In this document: positions 37,330 through 46,748 of the stretch, one piece after another | Layout of the letters: each line of letters opens with the position of its first letter | How positions within the stretch are numbered: position 1 is the first letter of the stretch | NCBI GenBank assembly: GCA_024277195.1 | Contig: JAJRVS010000001.1 | Coordinates: forward strand, 33,501 to 97,500 | Source: Verrucomicrobiota bacterium | GTDB lineage: Bacteria > Verrucomicrobiota > Verrucomicrobiia > Verrucomicrobiales > DEV007 | Reading direction: 5' to 3' | Length of the DNA stretch: 64,000 bases | The notes under the pieces: generated by a model | Databases searched by the model: none | The model's input: only the letters and a program-made list of their open reading frames with translations | What the model was told of the DNA's origin: nothing | Position numbers and translations under genes: made by a program

Positions 37330-38478
37330 TTAGAGCGAAACGGCGCGTGCGTTTTGTTGTGATTCCAGTGCTGCGGCAAAAACCTGATGACTGGCAACGG
37401 CTTCCTCAGGAGTGGCACATCCAAAACGGCCATTGAGTTCATCTGCGCGTTCAGCCATGAAGCCCGCCCACATTTGTTGCAGCACATCGGGGAATCCGAC
37501 TTCAAATATACCACCGGTGATGGTTTTGAAAGGCACTTCGAATCCGAGATCTTCCTGCACCCATTCCTGCTTACCGCTTTCTGAGTCGCGTTGGAAGGTC
37601 CACAGGGTTTTCGGGTTTTTAGTAGAGAATCGAATGCCGGCGTCGGTGCCGAGAATTTCGATCGACCAGCTATCGGTTTCGCCGGGTGCGAGGCGTTTGG
37701 TTTCCCAGCGCATCGGCGTGCTTTTGCCATTGATGTCGACATCGAGGTGCAGCAGGGCGTTGTCCCAGGTGTCGCAGGCGGCGCTGCCACCTTTGCCGTC
37801 GGGGCGCTCGGTGTAGATCTGTTGTAGTTGGGCATAGACCTGGCTGGGTTTCCAACCGAGGCGCAGCGGCACATGGGCGACGTGCATGCCGAGGTCGCCC
37901 ATCACACCGATCTCTCCGCAGAATTGGGTTTGGCGTTTCCAGTTGATCGTTTTGTTGGGATCCAGATCACTGGAGTGATGAAAAGCGCAGACCACTTGGA
38001 TTGGCACTCCGAGGCGGTCTTGTTTGACAAAATCGATCACCCGTTGCGTGCCTGGCAAGAAGGGGAACTCCGAGCTGCAGCGCACAAAACAACCGCTGGA
38101 TTTGGCGGCGGCGGCGATTTTCTCAGCGGCGGCCAGATCGATGCCAAAAGGTTTCTCGGCGAGCAGATCCTTGCCGGCGGCTAATACGTCGAGATAGACT
38201 TTTTCATGCAGGTGATGCGGGATAGCGCAGTAGATCACGTCCACGTCCGGGTCGGCGAGCAACTCGTGGTAGTCGGTGGTCAACAGGCGCACGGTGGGCA
38301 CTTGTTTGAACCACTCGAGAGCGGGCTCTGACAAGTCGGCTACACCGACGAGTTCAGCATTGACAGGGAAATCGTTGAGCACGAACCAGCGTCCAAAAGC
38401 GGAGGCGGCTTCTTTGCCCATCAGGCCGCCGCCGATGATGCCGACGCGCACGGTGGGTTTAGTGGATGAATCTGACAT
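37330..38478 (-). CDS. Gfo/Idh/MocA family oxidoreductase
   Basis: A 382-residue NAD(P)-dependent dehydrogenase with the Rossmann turn GIIGGGLMGKEAASAF, the AEKPFGIDLAAA lysine motif (about residue 110) and GVMGDLGMHVAHV as the catalytic histidine region. It ends 12 bases before the PfkB gene and lies 34 bases after the aldolase, so it forms the middle of a likely operon for an unknown sugar or polyol. Confidence 0.85.
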   Translation of the reverse strand: MSDSSTKPTVRVGIIGGGLMGKEAASAFGRWFVLNDFPVNAELVGVADLSEPALEWFKQVPTVRLLTTDYHELLADPDVDVIYCAIPHHLHEKVYLDVLAAGKDLLAEKPFGIDLAAAEKIAAAAKSSGCFVRCSSEFPFLPGTQRVIDFVKQDRLGVPIQVVCAFHHSSDLDPNKTINWKRQTQFCGEIGVMGDLGMHVAHVPLRLGWKPSQVYAQLQQIYTERPDGKGGSAACDTWDNALLHLDVDINGKSTPMRWETKRLAPGETDSWSIEILGTDAGIRFSTKNPKTLWTFQRDSESGKQEWVQEDLGFEVPFKTITGGIFEVGFPDVLQQMWAGFMAERADELNGRFGCATPEEAVASHQVFAAALESQQNARAVSL

Positions 38479-38512
38479 GATAGTAAGTATAAGTGTTATC
38501 TGTCGATTGAGT

Positions 38513-39346
38513 TTATTTGCTCACGATGGCGAGTGCGTCTTCAACACTGGCATCGTCATGCAACATGGCCATCAGGGCCTGGGTGATGCCTTTGGGATTG
38601 TCGTGTTGGATCACGTTGCGACCGTAAACGATGCCCGCCACTCCTTGTTCGAGCAAACCGGCGGTGCGCTCGAGGATAGTGCGGTCATCGACTTTGCCGC
38701 CGCCGCGAACCAATACCGGTACGTCACCAGCGGTTTGCACCACTTGATGATAAACGCTGACATCGTCGGTGGGGTCGGCTTTGATGATGTCGGCACCCAG
38801 CTCAACTGCCTGACGAACCAGGTGGATGATTTTAACTTCGTCGCCATCGACCATGTATCCACCTGCTTCAGAATTTGGCCGGAAAACCAGCGGCTCGATC
38901 ATCATCGGCATGCCGTAGTGGTCACACTCGGGTTTGAGTCGCAGGATATTTTCCACACACTGATCGGTCATGTCCGGAGCACCGGGGATTTGGAAAAGGT
39001 TCACACAAACACAGGCGGCATCCAGTTGTACCGCTTGCAGCGCGGCTTCTTCGATGACGGATGAAAAACGTGCTTCGGGCAGTTCTTTGCCGTAGATGTT
39101 TGCGGTGTCCAGACGCAGAACAAGGGAGGGTTTCTGGCGGCCGGGCAAAGACTGCAAGTGGCGCGCCTGACCGATGGTCAACTGAATCGCATCGGGACCG
39201 GCGTCGGCGAGGGTTTTGACCACAGTCGGCATGTGTTCGATGCCTTTGAGGAAGCCAGGCTCGTTGAAAAATCCATGATCGACGGCAACATCGAAACAGC
39301 GGTTGGAGCGGGCGTTGAAGAGGCGTTTGAGGCGAAAGTCTTTCAT
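38513..39346 (-). CDS. Class I aldolase, DhnA/LsrF-like
   Basis: A 277-residue Schiff-base aldolase of the DeoC/LacD/DhnA superfamily (TIM barrel). The substrate lysine is in GADIIKADPT, with the preceding PMMIEPLVF strand and the phosphate-binding VRGGGKVDDR and GIVYGRNVIQ loops. It is the first gene of the cluster aldolase - dehydrogenase - kinase - methyltransferase. The LsrF and IolJ relatives cleave or rearrange phosphorylated sugar derivatives; the kinase and dehydrogenase would fit such a route. Confidence 0.8.
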   Translation of the reverse strand: MKDFRLKRLFNARSNRCFDVAVDHGFFNEPGFLKGIEHMPTVVKTLADAGPDAIQLTIGQARHLQSLPGRQKPSLVLRLDTANIYGKELPEARFSSVIEEAALQAVQLDAACVCVNLFQIPGAPDMTDQCVENILRLKPECDHYGMPMMIEPLVFRPNSEAGGYMVDGDEVKIIHLVRQAVELGADIIKADPTDDVSVYHQVVQTAGDVPVLVRGGGKVDDRTILERTAGLLEQGVAGIVYGRNVIQHDNPKGITQALMAMLHDDASVEDALAIVSK

Positions 39347-39654
39347 GTTTGTTTTCCTGTTGGTTTGGATTGCACTGCTAGTTTGCAGTTAGATTGGGTA
39401 AAATCGATGGGAAAGTATAAATATGTTGGAAGATATTACTAGGTCTTCAGTCTCAAATTTAAGGACTATTGTATCAATGAGGCGTGAAATTGTAACGCTC
39501 ATCGAAGCTTTTCCGCATGAGGCAGGATCTAGAAAGAGGTGAGAGGAGGGTTTTTTAAAGGTCAATTTGAGGTGTAAAATGAAATTTTCCTAAAGTTAAT
39601 TTTAAATATAAAATGTATAACTCGATATGTGTTAGTGAATTACAACGTGCGCGG

Positions 39655-39690
39655 TACCGAAAAAATGTCCGGGCGGACATTTTTTCGGTA
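39655..39690. repeat. Perfect 17-bp inverted repeat in a divergent intergenic region
   Basis: The arms run 39655-39671 and 39674-39690 with a two-base GG centre. The left arm contains TACCGAAAAAATGTCCG, the right arm its exact reverse complement. It lies in the 482-bp gap between the aldolase (minus) and the LRR lipoprotein (plus), about 165 bases before the latter, so it is not a terminator of either gene. It may be an operator or the tip of a small palindromic mobile element. The rest of the gap is AT-rich with no gene. Confidence 0.6.
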
Positions 39691-39828
39691 TACTGGTGGG
39701 GTGACATTTTGCTTGTTGGTGTTTGTTCTAATAGGGAAGGGCGTGCTTTTGTTCGGCTAGAACGGTCTGTTTTAGGAAAGTTGGCGCCTTGCTTGCAATT
39801 TGTGAGGTGAGGCAGGAAGGTCATCGGC

Positions 39829-40857
39829 ATGAAGAAGATATTTGTGTGCGGAATTTTGCCAGCGGTTTTGATGCTTTCCTGTGGAGAAAAAAAACCGGAG
39901 TCTGAAGTGGAAGCCGGGGAACCCAAGGTGGAAAAGAAGGTGCAGGGTGAAACTCCAGAAGCGCCCGAAGCGGCGGGAGAAAATAAAGCTGTTGAGAAGG
40001 GCAAGGGGCAAGTCAAAGAGAAAGCCAAGTCATCCGAAGCAAAACCAGCGGCGATGGCACCTGCGGCGGAAAAAAAAGCCGAAACACCAAAGGTGTGGAC
40101 GGAGCTGACTTTGCACAAAGCTCTGCGGGCAGCGAATCCGGGTTACAGTGGCAACGGGGAGTTTCGGATAGATGGTGGCCGGGTGATCGCGATGCGCTTG
40201 TCGCAGTGTGGCATCACCAGTATCGAGCCTTTGCGAGGCATGGAACTGATGATGATTGATCTGCAGGCTTGTCCGATCACTGACATCAGTGCGCTGAAGG
40301 GCATGCCGATGGTTGAGCTGTTTCTCGACGGCACTGGAGTAGAAGATCTATCGCCATTGGAGGGAATGAAAGATCTGCAAAAACTCTATATTGATAAAAG
40401 CAATGTGAAGGATCTCACGCCGCTCAAAGGTCTGCCGATTCAGGAGCTTAATTTAGTGGGAACGCGAATTTCAGACATTTCTGCGCTGAAGGGAATGCCG
40501 TTAAAAATGTTGTGGCTGACGGATTTGCCGGTGAAGGATATTTCTGCTTTGGCAGGTAGTCCATTGGTCAGTGTGACTCTGCACCGCACCAAGGTTGAGG
40601 ATGTGAGCCCACTGGCAAAAACTCAAATTCAAAGGATTCATATAGGAGAAACACCGGTGAAGGATTTGAGTTCACTGGCGGGTCTGCCTTTGACTCGATT
40701 GGTTTTTGATCCGGCCAAGATCACTAAGGGTATCGATGGTATTCGCGGTATCACCACGATGACCCAGATCGGCACCAAATTCGAGCAGGATCTGAATACC
40801 CTGCTGCCACCAACGCAGTTCTGGCCGAAGTATGATGCGAGGGAGTTTAAGAAGTAG
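39829..40857 (+). CDS. LRR-containing lipoprotein
   Basis: A 342-residue protein. The N-terminus (MKKIFVCGILPAVLMLSCGEKK) has a lipobox-like L-S-C ending the signal, so the mature cysteine is probably lipidated. A Lys/Glu/Pro-rich linker to about residue 90 follows, then six or more leucine-rich repeats of about 20 residues with the consensus L-x2-L-x3-x-V-x-D-I/L-S/T-x-L-x-G-M/L-P (DISALKGMP, DLSPLEGMK, DLTPLKGLP). Internalin-type repeats bind proteins. It is likely on the periplasmic or outer face of a membrane. Confidence 0.8.
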   Translation: MKKIFVCGILPAVLMLSCGEKKPESEVEAGEPKVEKKVQGETPEAPEAAGENKAVEKGKGQVKEKAKSSEAKPAAMAPAAEKKAETPKVWTELTLHKALRAANPGYSGNGEFRIDGGRVIAMRLSQCGITSIEPLRGMELMMIDLQACPITDISALKGMPMVELFLDGTGVEDLSPLEGMKDLQKLYIDKSNVKDLTPLKGLPIQELNLVGTRISDISALKGMPLKMLWLTDLPVKDISALAGSPLVSVTLHRTKVEDVSPLAKTQIQRIHIGETPVKDLSSLAGLPLTRLVFDPAKITKGIDGIRGITTMTQIGTKFEQDLNTLLPPTQFWPKYDAREFKK

Positions 40858-40889
40858 CAGTTAGGATTTAGCCGCTATTATTTTGGATC

Positions 40890-43514
40890 TCACTTGACCT
40901 TCTTCAGCTCGGCTTCGGTGAAGGGTAGGCGTGCTTGGTGCTGTTTGCGGTAGTCTGCGACTGCTTTTTGAGAAATCGGTTTTGCTCCGTTGCCCCAGGT
41001 GTTGCGCACGTAGGTGAGGATGGCGGCGATTTTGTTGTCGTCCATTTCGGGATTGATGCGCAGGCCGGGCATGACGGGTTGTACTTCGGGCACGGTGTAG
41101 GTTTTGCCGTTCACGGTTACCGGGCCGGTCATGCCATCCAATACCAAGGCGATCAGTCGTTGCTCAGAGCCTTGCACCCATTCAGAATCGACCAGTGGCG
41201 GGGCGATCATTTTCATTCCCTGGCCGTTTGGCTGATGGCAGGCGATGCAAATGGTGGCGTAAACTTGGGCTCCTTCCGCGTAGAGTTTTTTTTGTTTCTT
41301 GGTTTTGAGGTAATTGACGGGGGCTTTGCCGGAGAAGTCGAATAGGCTGGCTAGTTCGTTTTTTTGTTTACTGGTGATGCTTTCGGTTTGGGTGTCATCG
41401 TTTAGGAATGAGGGTTTGTTTTTTAAAGCGATGCTTTTGTAGTTTTTGCTGCGGCTTTTGCCTTGGAGCATTCCTTTGATGATGGAGATACGTGTTTTTT
41501 GGGAGGTGTTACTGTTGTCGAGATAGCTCAGTAGGTCAGCGCTCAATTGAGGCTGGCGGCTGCTGATAGCGGCGCTGGCTAAAGTTTGCTTGAGTTCCGG
41601 TTGATCGCTATTTTTGATAAATTGCACCAGAGCGGCGACTTGCTCTTTGTTTTTTGATTTCACGACTGCGGCAATCAGCAGTTCACTGAGGCGATTGTTG
41701 TTTTTGTCCGTTTTTAATAGAGCCAACTCCTGGCCGGCCACTCCACTCATCGCGAGATCGAGGTAGAGAGGAAAATTTTTATTCAGTTCGACTAGTTTAG
41801 CGAGTAGGATGAAAGCACCTTTTTGCGATTCACCTCGGAAGCGTCCGAGGGTCGCGGCTAGTTGTCGGTCTGCGTCGGGGGAACTGTTGAATTTGATTTT
41901 TTTCAGCGCGGCGAGTGTTTCGTTGGCTTGCGAACCTGTAGCCAAGAGGCCGGCTACGCGGACAGCGTTTGCTACTACTTTAGGGTGATCCGATTCAAGT
42001 GCGTTGGCGATGTCGGCAGGAGTCAGAATTTGCAAACCTTCCAGTGTCCACAGCGCGTGAATGCGGGAGAGGGGATGGTTTGACTTGTTGATGATTCCGC
42101 GCAAGTCATCAGCTACGGAGGTATCGCCGCTTTGCACGATCAGTCTTTGTGCGGTGTCACGCCACCAACCGTTGGGGTGCGAGAGGTAGGGGATCAGTTG
42201 GTTGGCTGTTTTGCCGAGCATGCTGGGTTGCGGGCCGGGTTTTGCGCTTTGGTGCACTGCCCGGTATATGCGTCCACGGCCGAGATGTTTGTCCAGTTCG
42301 CGATCTAGGATTTGGGCGCGTAGGTAGGAGGTGACGTAGTCTTTATGTTGGAGAATACCGCGATAAAAATCGACAAAATAGAGAGTTCCATCCGGAGCGG
42401 TGTAGGCGTTGACGATACGCGAACGTTCGTCGGTCGAGGTGAGGAACTCGCGGTCTTGATAGGCGGCTTTGATACTGAAGTCGCCATTTTTTTCGCTAAT
42501 GCTGGCACGTTTGACCAGTAAACCAGAGGGTTCAGGGATGAATAGATTGCCACGGTAAGCTTCGGGGTAGGCGTCTCCGCGGTAAACTACGGGTCCACAG
42601 GTGGCGGTGACTTTGGTGAGAAAACCTTGTTTGGTGAGCATGTCCTGCTGATAACCGCGGTTGATGCCGCAGGTGATGCGGGCTGGCCAGACGGCATTGT
42701 CCATTGAGAAGTTGGTGCGGGTGCGGAAGCTGTGGTGAGGGTTGCGGTCGCGAGTTCCGGGGGCGAGGGATTCGGCGCTGATGAGGTTGGAATTGGTATT
42801 GGTGTAGAGGCGGCCGTAATCGTCCTGGGTGATTCCCCATTGGCCGCGAAATTCGGTTTTTTCTTTGACCCATTGGCCTTTGATTTTACGGTAGCGGTAG
42901 TTGGACTTGGCATTGTAGATCCAGTTGTCGAGGGCGGGCAGCAGGCCGTTGGGTTTGTGTTCGACGTTGCCGGAGCCTGACCATTTGTCATCGATGACTT
43001 CTATTTTGCCAGCTTGGTCATTTTTGTTCTCGACAAAATAGAGTTGGTTTTGGTCAGCGTAGAGGATGCCCCCTTCGACCAGAGCGAGGGCGCGCGGCAG
43101 CACCAGTTTATCTAGGAAAACTTTCACTCGATCCATTTGGCCGTCACCATCGCTGTCCTCGAGGATGGTGATGCGTCCGTTGGGTGTGTCTTCGCCTTTG
43201 CCGTCGACGTCGGGCATGTAACCTTGCATTTCCACTACCCAGATGCGGCCATTGCCGTCAAAGGCGATGGCTACCGGGTCGTGGAGCAGGGGCTCGGCGG
43301 CTACGGTTTGCAGGGTGAAGCCGGCTTCAAGCTGGAAGGTTTTCAAGGCTTGTTCGGGGGGGATTACCCGAGCGGGCGGTATTTTCCACTCCGCAGGAGG
43401 GGGTTGCATGACGTGGCCCTTGCGGTCGCCTTTTTGAGCGTAGCTTGGAAGCGCTATACTCAAGATCAGGAGCAGAAGACTGGTTTTAGGGAAAGGTGGG
43501 CGTGGAAGGTTCAT
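40890..43514 (-). CDS. PVC-type dehydrogenase domain with HEAT repeats and cytochrome c
   Basis: An 874-residue secreted protein (signal ending SYAQ). The first 450 residues match the PVC membrane-bound dehydrogenase family (TIGR02604-like), with beta-propeller signatures EPLLHDPVAIAFDGNGR, VVEMQGYMPDVDG and the VDFYRGILQHK motif. HEAT-like helices occupy the middle. The C-terminus is a class I cytochrome c domain with C-x2-CH (CIACHQPNGQGMK) and a distal methionine candidate near VQPVMPGLRI. It probably oxidises a carbohydrate in the periplasm and passes electrons to the haem. It lies 35 bases downstream of the SGNH hydrolase gene. Confidence 0.88.
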   Translation of the reverse strand: MNLPRPPFPKTSLLLLILSIALPSYAQKGDRKGHVMQPPPAEWKIPPARVIPPEQALKTFQLEAGFTLQTVAAEPLLHDPVAIAFDGNGRIWVVEMQGYMPDVDGKGEDTPNGRITILEDSDGDGQMDRVKVFLDKLVLPRALALVEGGILYADQNQLYFVENKNDQAGKIEVIDDKWSGSGNVEHKPNGLLPALDNWIYNAKSNYRYRKIKGQWVKEKTEFRGQWGITQDDYGRLYTNTNSNLISAESLAPGTRDRNPHHSFRTRTNFSMDNAVWPARITCGINRGYQQDMLTKQGFLTKVTATCGPVVYRGDAYPEAYRGNLFIPEPSGLLVKRASISEKNGDFSIKAAYQDREFLTSTDERSRIVNAYTAPDGTLYFVDFYRGILQHKDYVTSYLRAQILDRELDKHLGRGRIYRAVHQSAKPGPQPSMLGKTANQLIPYLSHPNGWWRDTAQRLIVQSGDTSVADDLRGIINKSNHPLSRIHALWTLEGLQILTPADIANALESDHPKVVANAVRVAGLLATGSQANETLAALKKIKFNSSPDADRQLAATLGRFRGESQKGAFILLAKLVELNKNFPLYLDLAMSGVAGQELALLKTDKNNNRLSELLIAAVVKSKNKEQVAALVQFIKNSDQPELKQTLASAAISSRQPQLSADLLSYLDNSNTSQKTRISIIKGMLQGKSRSKNYKSIALKNKPSFLNDDTQTESITSKQKNELASLFDFSGKAPVNYLKTKKQKKLYAEGAQVYATICIACHQPNGQGMKMIAPPLVDSEWVQGSEQRLIALVLDGMTGPVTVNGKTYTVPEVQPVMPGLRINPEMDDNKIAAILTYVRNTWGNGAKPISQKAVADYRKQHQARLPFTEAELKKVK

Positions 43515-43549
43515 CCAGAGATAAAAGAGGGGGTGGCAGGTGATAGAGA

Positions 43550-44266
43550 TTATTTGCCGAGAGCCTTTGTTATACTGGAGACGACTTCTTTGGCCATGGC
43601 CTGCGAACCTTCAGTGGAAAAATGGACATTGGCGGGTTTTTGAATCTCTTTGAGGCGGGCTTTGGCGAAGCTGTAGAGATCGTCGGTGGGGATGTTATTG
43701 TCCGCCATGACTTTGGTGGCGATGGCATTGTATTTCACTGCGTCGCCAACCACCCGTCCACCGGCTCCTTCGGGAACCGGGGTGGTGGAGCACCAGGTCA
43801 ATTTGGCGCCGGTTTTTTTCAAACGGGCGACCAGGGTGCGGAGATTTTTTTCATATTCGGCGGGTGGCACTTGTTGATGACTGCCGCTGGCTTTTGGATC
43901 GGCGAGGTTTTCATTTTTGGGGCCCATGTATTTCAGATCGTGCAGGCCCCAGTTGAAGTGGATAACGTCCCATTTTTTGTCTCCGAGCCACTGATCAATC
44001 CCACTGAGTCCACGGGTGGTCGGGCCGCAATTGGTCAGGGGGCGATGAACGTTGGCTTTGCCTTTCAGTAACTCTCTGACCGCCAGAGTGTAACCGATGG
44101 AGATCGAATCGCCGATGAGAAGCACTCGAGGCAGGCCAGCGACATCCTCGATCGGTTGCATCGCGGGATTGGGTTTGCGTTTCTTTTTTTGGGCTTCTGC
44201 CGAGGGGCAAATAGCGGCGAAGAGAATCAGGCTGAGCAAGGTGATGGATAGGGTGGTTTTTTTCAT
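43550..44266 (-). CDS. SGNH/GDSL hydrolase, secreted
   Basis: I start at ATG 44266 (MKKTTLSITLLS), giving 238 residues with a signal peptide ending near PSAEAQ. The GDS block is LLIGDSISIGYT, block III is FNWGLHDLKYMG (with an His-containing variant of the GxND loop) and the catalytic D-x2-H is replaced by VHFSTEGS late in the chain. It is probably an exo-acting esterase on acylated polysaccharide, and the adjacent PVC dehydrogenase suggests one polysaccharide-use unit. The divergent aldolase gene starts 85 bases away. Confidence 0.8.
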   Translation of the reverse strand: MKKTTLSITLLSLILFAAICPSAEAQKKKRKPNPAMQPIEDVAGLPRVLLIGDSISIGYTLAVRELLKGKANVHRPLTNCGPTTRGLSGIDQWLGDKKWDVIHFNWGLHDLKYMGPKNENLADPKASGSHQQVPPAEYEKNLRTLVARLKKTGAKLTWCSTTPVPEGAGGRVVGDAVKYNAIATKVMADNNIPTDDLYSFAKARLKEIQKPANVHFSTEGSQAMAKEVVSSITKALGK

Positions 44267-44350
44267 GATCGCACACCATCGTTCCTGAGGCATAAGGCTC
44301 AACTTTTTTCTGAAATTTGACTTAGAGCCAGGTCGGTGAAACCCTGCGCC

Positions 44351-44998
44351 ATGAGTATTCGTTTGGATTCGGAATTGGGAAAAAAAATAGCGACGTCTAA
44401 AATCATCGCGGTGTTGGTGATCGATGAGGTGGAGGATGCGGTGCCAACCGCACAGGCTTTGTTACGTGGGGGAGTGGATATGATGGAATTGACCTTACGC
44501 ACCCCTGCAGCGTTGGATGGTTTGCGGGCAGTGTGCTCCGAGGTGCCGGATATGGCAGCGGGGATTGGTACGATTCTGAATGCCCGTCAGGTGGATGAAG
44601 TGGTGGATGCAGGAGCGACTTTTGGAGTGGCTCCAGGGGTGAATGCCGAGGTGATTCGCTACGCTCAGGACCAGGGGTTGCCTTTTGGACCTGGTATCAT
44701 GACTCCGACGGATATCGACCAGAGCGTGGCTCTGGGATGCGAAATTTTAAAATTTTTCCCTGCCGGATCTTCAGGTGGGCTGGCGCATTTGAAAAATATC
44801 GCAGCGCCATATCAGCACCTGGGTTTGCAATTTATTCCACTGGGCGGAATCAAGGCGTCAAATATGATGGATTATATTGATTCTCCATTGGTCACGGCGA
44901 TCGGTGGTAGCTGGATCGCGCCGCGGGATTTGATTGCGGCAAAAAACTGGGATCAGATTGAGGCAAATGCACGTGAGGCGCGTGAGCTTTGCCAGTGA
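44351..44998 (+). CDS. 2-keto-3-deoxy-phosphogluconate aldolase family (Eda-like)
   Basis: A 215-residue class I aldolase, started at ATG 44351 (MSIRLDSELG) rather than GTG 44336. It has the Glu in MELTLRT, the GIGTILNA and GVAPGVNAEV strands and the Schiff-base lysine in EILKFFPAG, followed by PLGGIKASN. It splits 2-keto-3-deoxy-6-phosphogluconate or a related 4-hydroxy-2-oxo acid. No Edd gene is near, so the exact substrate is open. Confidence 0.88.
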   Translation: MSIRLDSELGKKIATSKIIAVLVIDEVEDAVPTAQALLRGGVDMMELTLRTPAALDGLRAVCSEVPDMAAGIGTILNARQVDEVVDAGATFGVAPGVNAEVIRYAQDQGLPFGPGIMTPTDIDQSVALGCEILKFFPAGSSGGLAHLKNIAAPYQHLGLQFIPLGGIKASNMMDYIDSPLVTAIGGSWIAPRDLIAAKNWDQIEANAREARELCQ

Positions 44999-45010
44999 GA
45001 CAGGCGTAAA

Positions 45011-45538
45011 TTAATCACTGCGTAGGGCGTTGGTGAAACGGATCAGTTCGTCTGCGACTTGTTCGATACGTTCGCCGAGGTCTTCATGGGCGATTTCACC
45101 ACCTTGGAACTGGTCGCCAGTGGCGTAAACAAAACGTGGAATCACCACGGTGCGGAAGTCGAGCATCAGGGAGTTGGCGATTGACATGATCGACATGTAG
45201 CTGCCTTGGCCTCCGGCGGCGCAGAGAAAACCAGCGACTTTTTCGGTCCAGGCACGTCCGGTGAGCTCGATGAGGTTTTTGGCAGCGGCATTGATGTCAA
45301 AATTGTAAATTGGAGTGGCTATCAGGACGCCGTCAGCGGCTTCGACCTTGGCCGCGAGCTCTTGAACCGTAGCGTCGCCGTAAACAGCTCCGCCATCACA
45401 GAGTGGCAGTTTGAGCTCGGCGAGGTCGATCAGTTCGACATCGGCCTTTTTAGCTTTGAGTGACGCAAATGCGGATTGGGCCATGATACGGCTTTTACTT
45501 TCGGGGTTCAGACTGCAGGCGATGACAAGGTATTTCAT
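45011..45538 (-). CDS. NADPH-dependent FMN reductase
   Basis: A 175-residue flavodoxin-fold reductase. The FMN phosphate loop is ACSLNPESKSR at the N-terminus and the flavin ring contact is IATPIYNFDINAAAKNLIEL. The final helix is VADELIRFTNAL. It reduces FMN or quinones with NAD(P)H. It is convergent with the aldolase, leaving 12 bases. Confidence 0.88.
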   Translation of the reverse strand: MKYLVIACSLNPESKSRIMAQSAFASLKAKKADVELIDLAELKLPLCDGGAVYGDATVQELAAKVEAADGVLIATPIYNFDINAAAKNLIELTGRAWTEKVAGFLCAAGGQGSYMSIMSIANSLMLDFRTVVIPRFVYATGDQFQGGEIAHEDLGERIEQVADELIRFTNALRSD

Positions 45539-45806
45539 AATGCCAGAGGATAGGGATGCGTGGAGTCATGGTCAAGAAACAGATGGGAAGGGGGGCATTT
45601 TTTGAAGCAAAAAGGAGGCTTTACTAGAAAAGATGCATTGCGCAGATATCGACAGATCAAGCGGTGTCAGGCATTCAAGCGGAGGCAACAATAATAAGTG
45701 AATGGGGTCTGACCCTATCTACAATCTACATAGCGGATTTGATTGTTGAATGAGGGGAAGGGGATGCCTTTACAGGATCATTGGCAAGGGCTAGGCTGCT
45801 TTTCTT

Positions 45807-46727
45807 ATGATGATAAAAAGGGGATTTTTTTTAGGAGTGTTGCTTGCGGGGGCTTTTGCCGGAGCGGTGAGTGCTGAAGCGGCGGACAAAATCGAGGTGC
45901 TGATCATTGATGGTCAGAATAATCACAACTGGGTGGCAACGACGCCTTTCCTGAAAGATTACTTGGAGAAGAGTGGACGTTTTTCGGTTGAGGTGACGAC
46001 TTCCCCGCATCCGGACGGGGATGCGGCAGCGTGGTCGGCTTGGCGTCCTGATTTTTCTAAATACGATGTGTTGTTGAGCAATTATAATAACGAAAAGGGC
46101 TCGCAGTGGCCGGATGAGGTGAAGCGCTCTTTTGAAAAGGCGATTGAGGGTGGAGTGGGTTTGGTGAATGTGCACGCGGCGAACAATGCGCATAAGGGGT
46201 GGGGGGAGTTCGAAAAAATGACAGGGTTGCTTTGGCGCAGCAACAAGGACGGCAAACGTTTGGCCTTGGATGCAGAGGGCAAAGAGAAGCTGGTGGCGGT
46301 GGGGGAGGGACCTAATTCCGGGCATGGGCCGCAGCATGAGTTTGAAGTGGTGATTCGTGATGCCAAACACCCGATCATCAAAGGCATGCCAAAAGAGTGG
46401 CAGCACTCGTTGGACGAGCTTTATCATGGTCAGCGTGGGCCGGCTGAAAATATGACAATTCTGGCGACGGCGTATTCGTCACTCGATCAAAAGGGGACGG
46501 GGGATCATGAGCCGATGTTGTGGTGGATCCCTTATGGGAAAGGACGCGCTGTGACCTGCTTGTTAGGCCACGTGGGGCGTAACGATTCGGATAAGATGCT
46601 GGGTTTGCGCTGTGCCGGCACGATGAATATCATCGAGCGTTGCTGTGAGTGGGCAGCGACGGGCAAGGTGACTTTGCCGGTTGTGGCGAACTTCCCAACT
46701 AAGGGGGTGATCAGTCTGGTGAAGTGA
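45807..46727 (+). CDS. ThuA domain protein, secreted
   Basis: A 306-residue protein with a signal peptide of about 25 residues (ending AEAAD). It has the glutamine amidotransferase-like ThuA fold: IEVLIIDGQNNHNW, FSKYDVLLSNYNN, GVGLVNVHAANNA (the conserved His) and MPKEWQHSLDELYH. ThuA proteins occur in trehalose or other sugar catabolic loci. The 268-bp upstream gap contains a GGGGTCTGACCC short dyad (about 45704-45715) and no gene. Confidence 0.85.
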   Translation: MMIKRGFFLGVLLAGAFAGAVSAEAADKIEVLIIDGQNNHNWVATTPFLKDYLEKSGRFSVEVTTSPHPDGDAAAWSAWRPDFSKYDVLLSNYNNEKGSQWPDEVKRSFEKAIEGGVGLVNVHAANNAHKGWGEFEKMTGLLWRSNKDGKRLALDAEGKEKLVAVGEGPNSGHGPQHEFEVVIRDAKHPIIKGMPKEWQHSLDELYHGQRGPAENMTILATAYSSLDQKGTGDHEPMLWWIPYGKGRAVTCLLGHVGRNDSDKMLGLRCAGTMNIIERCCEWAATGKVTLPVVANFPTKGVISLVK

Positions 46728-46748
46728 TTGACCGTTTTCTGGGCGGCT

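Noticed and set aside
39555..40118. 187-residue minus-strand frame over the divergent region
   Set aside because: It overlaps the lipoprotein 5' end and reads through the perfect palindrome; composition is low-complexity Ser/Pro/Phe.
45704..45716. GGGGTCTGACCC short dyad before the ThuA gene
   Set aside because: A single short copy; not enough to call a repeat or transposase mark.
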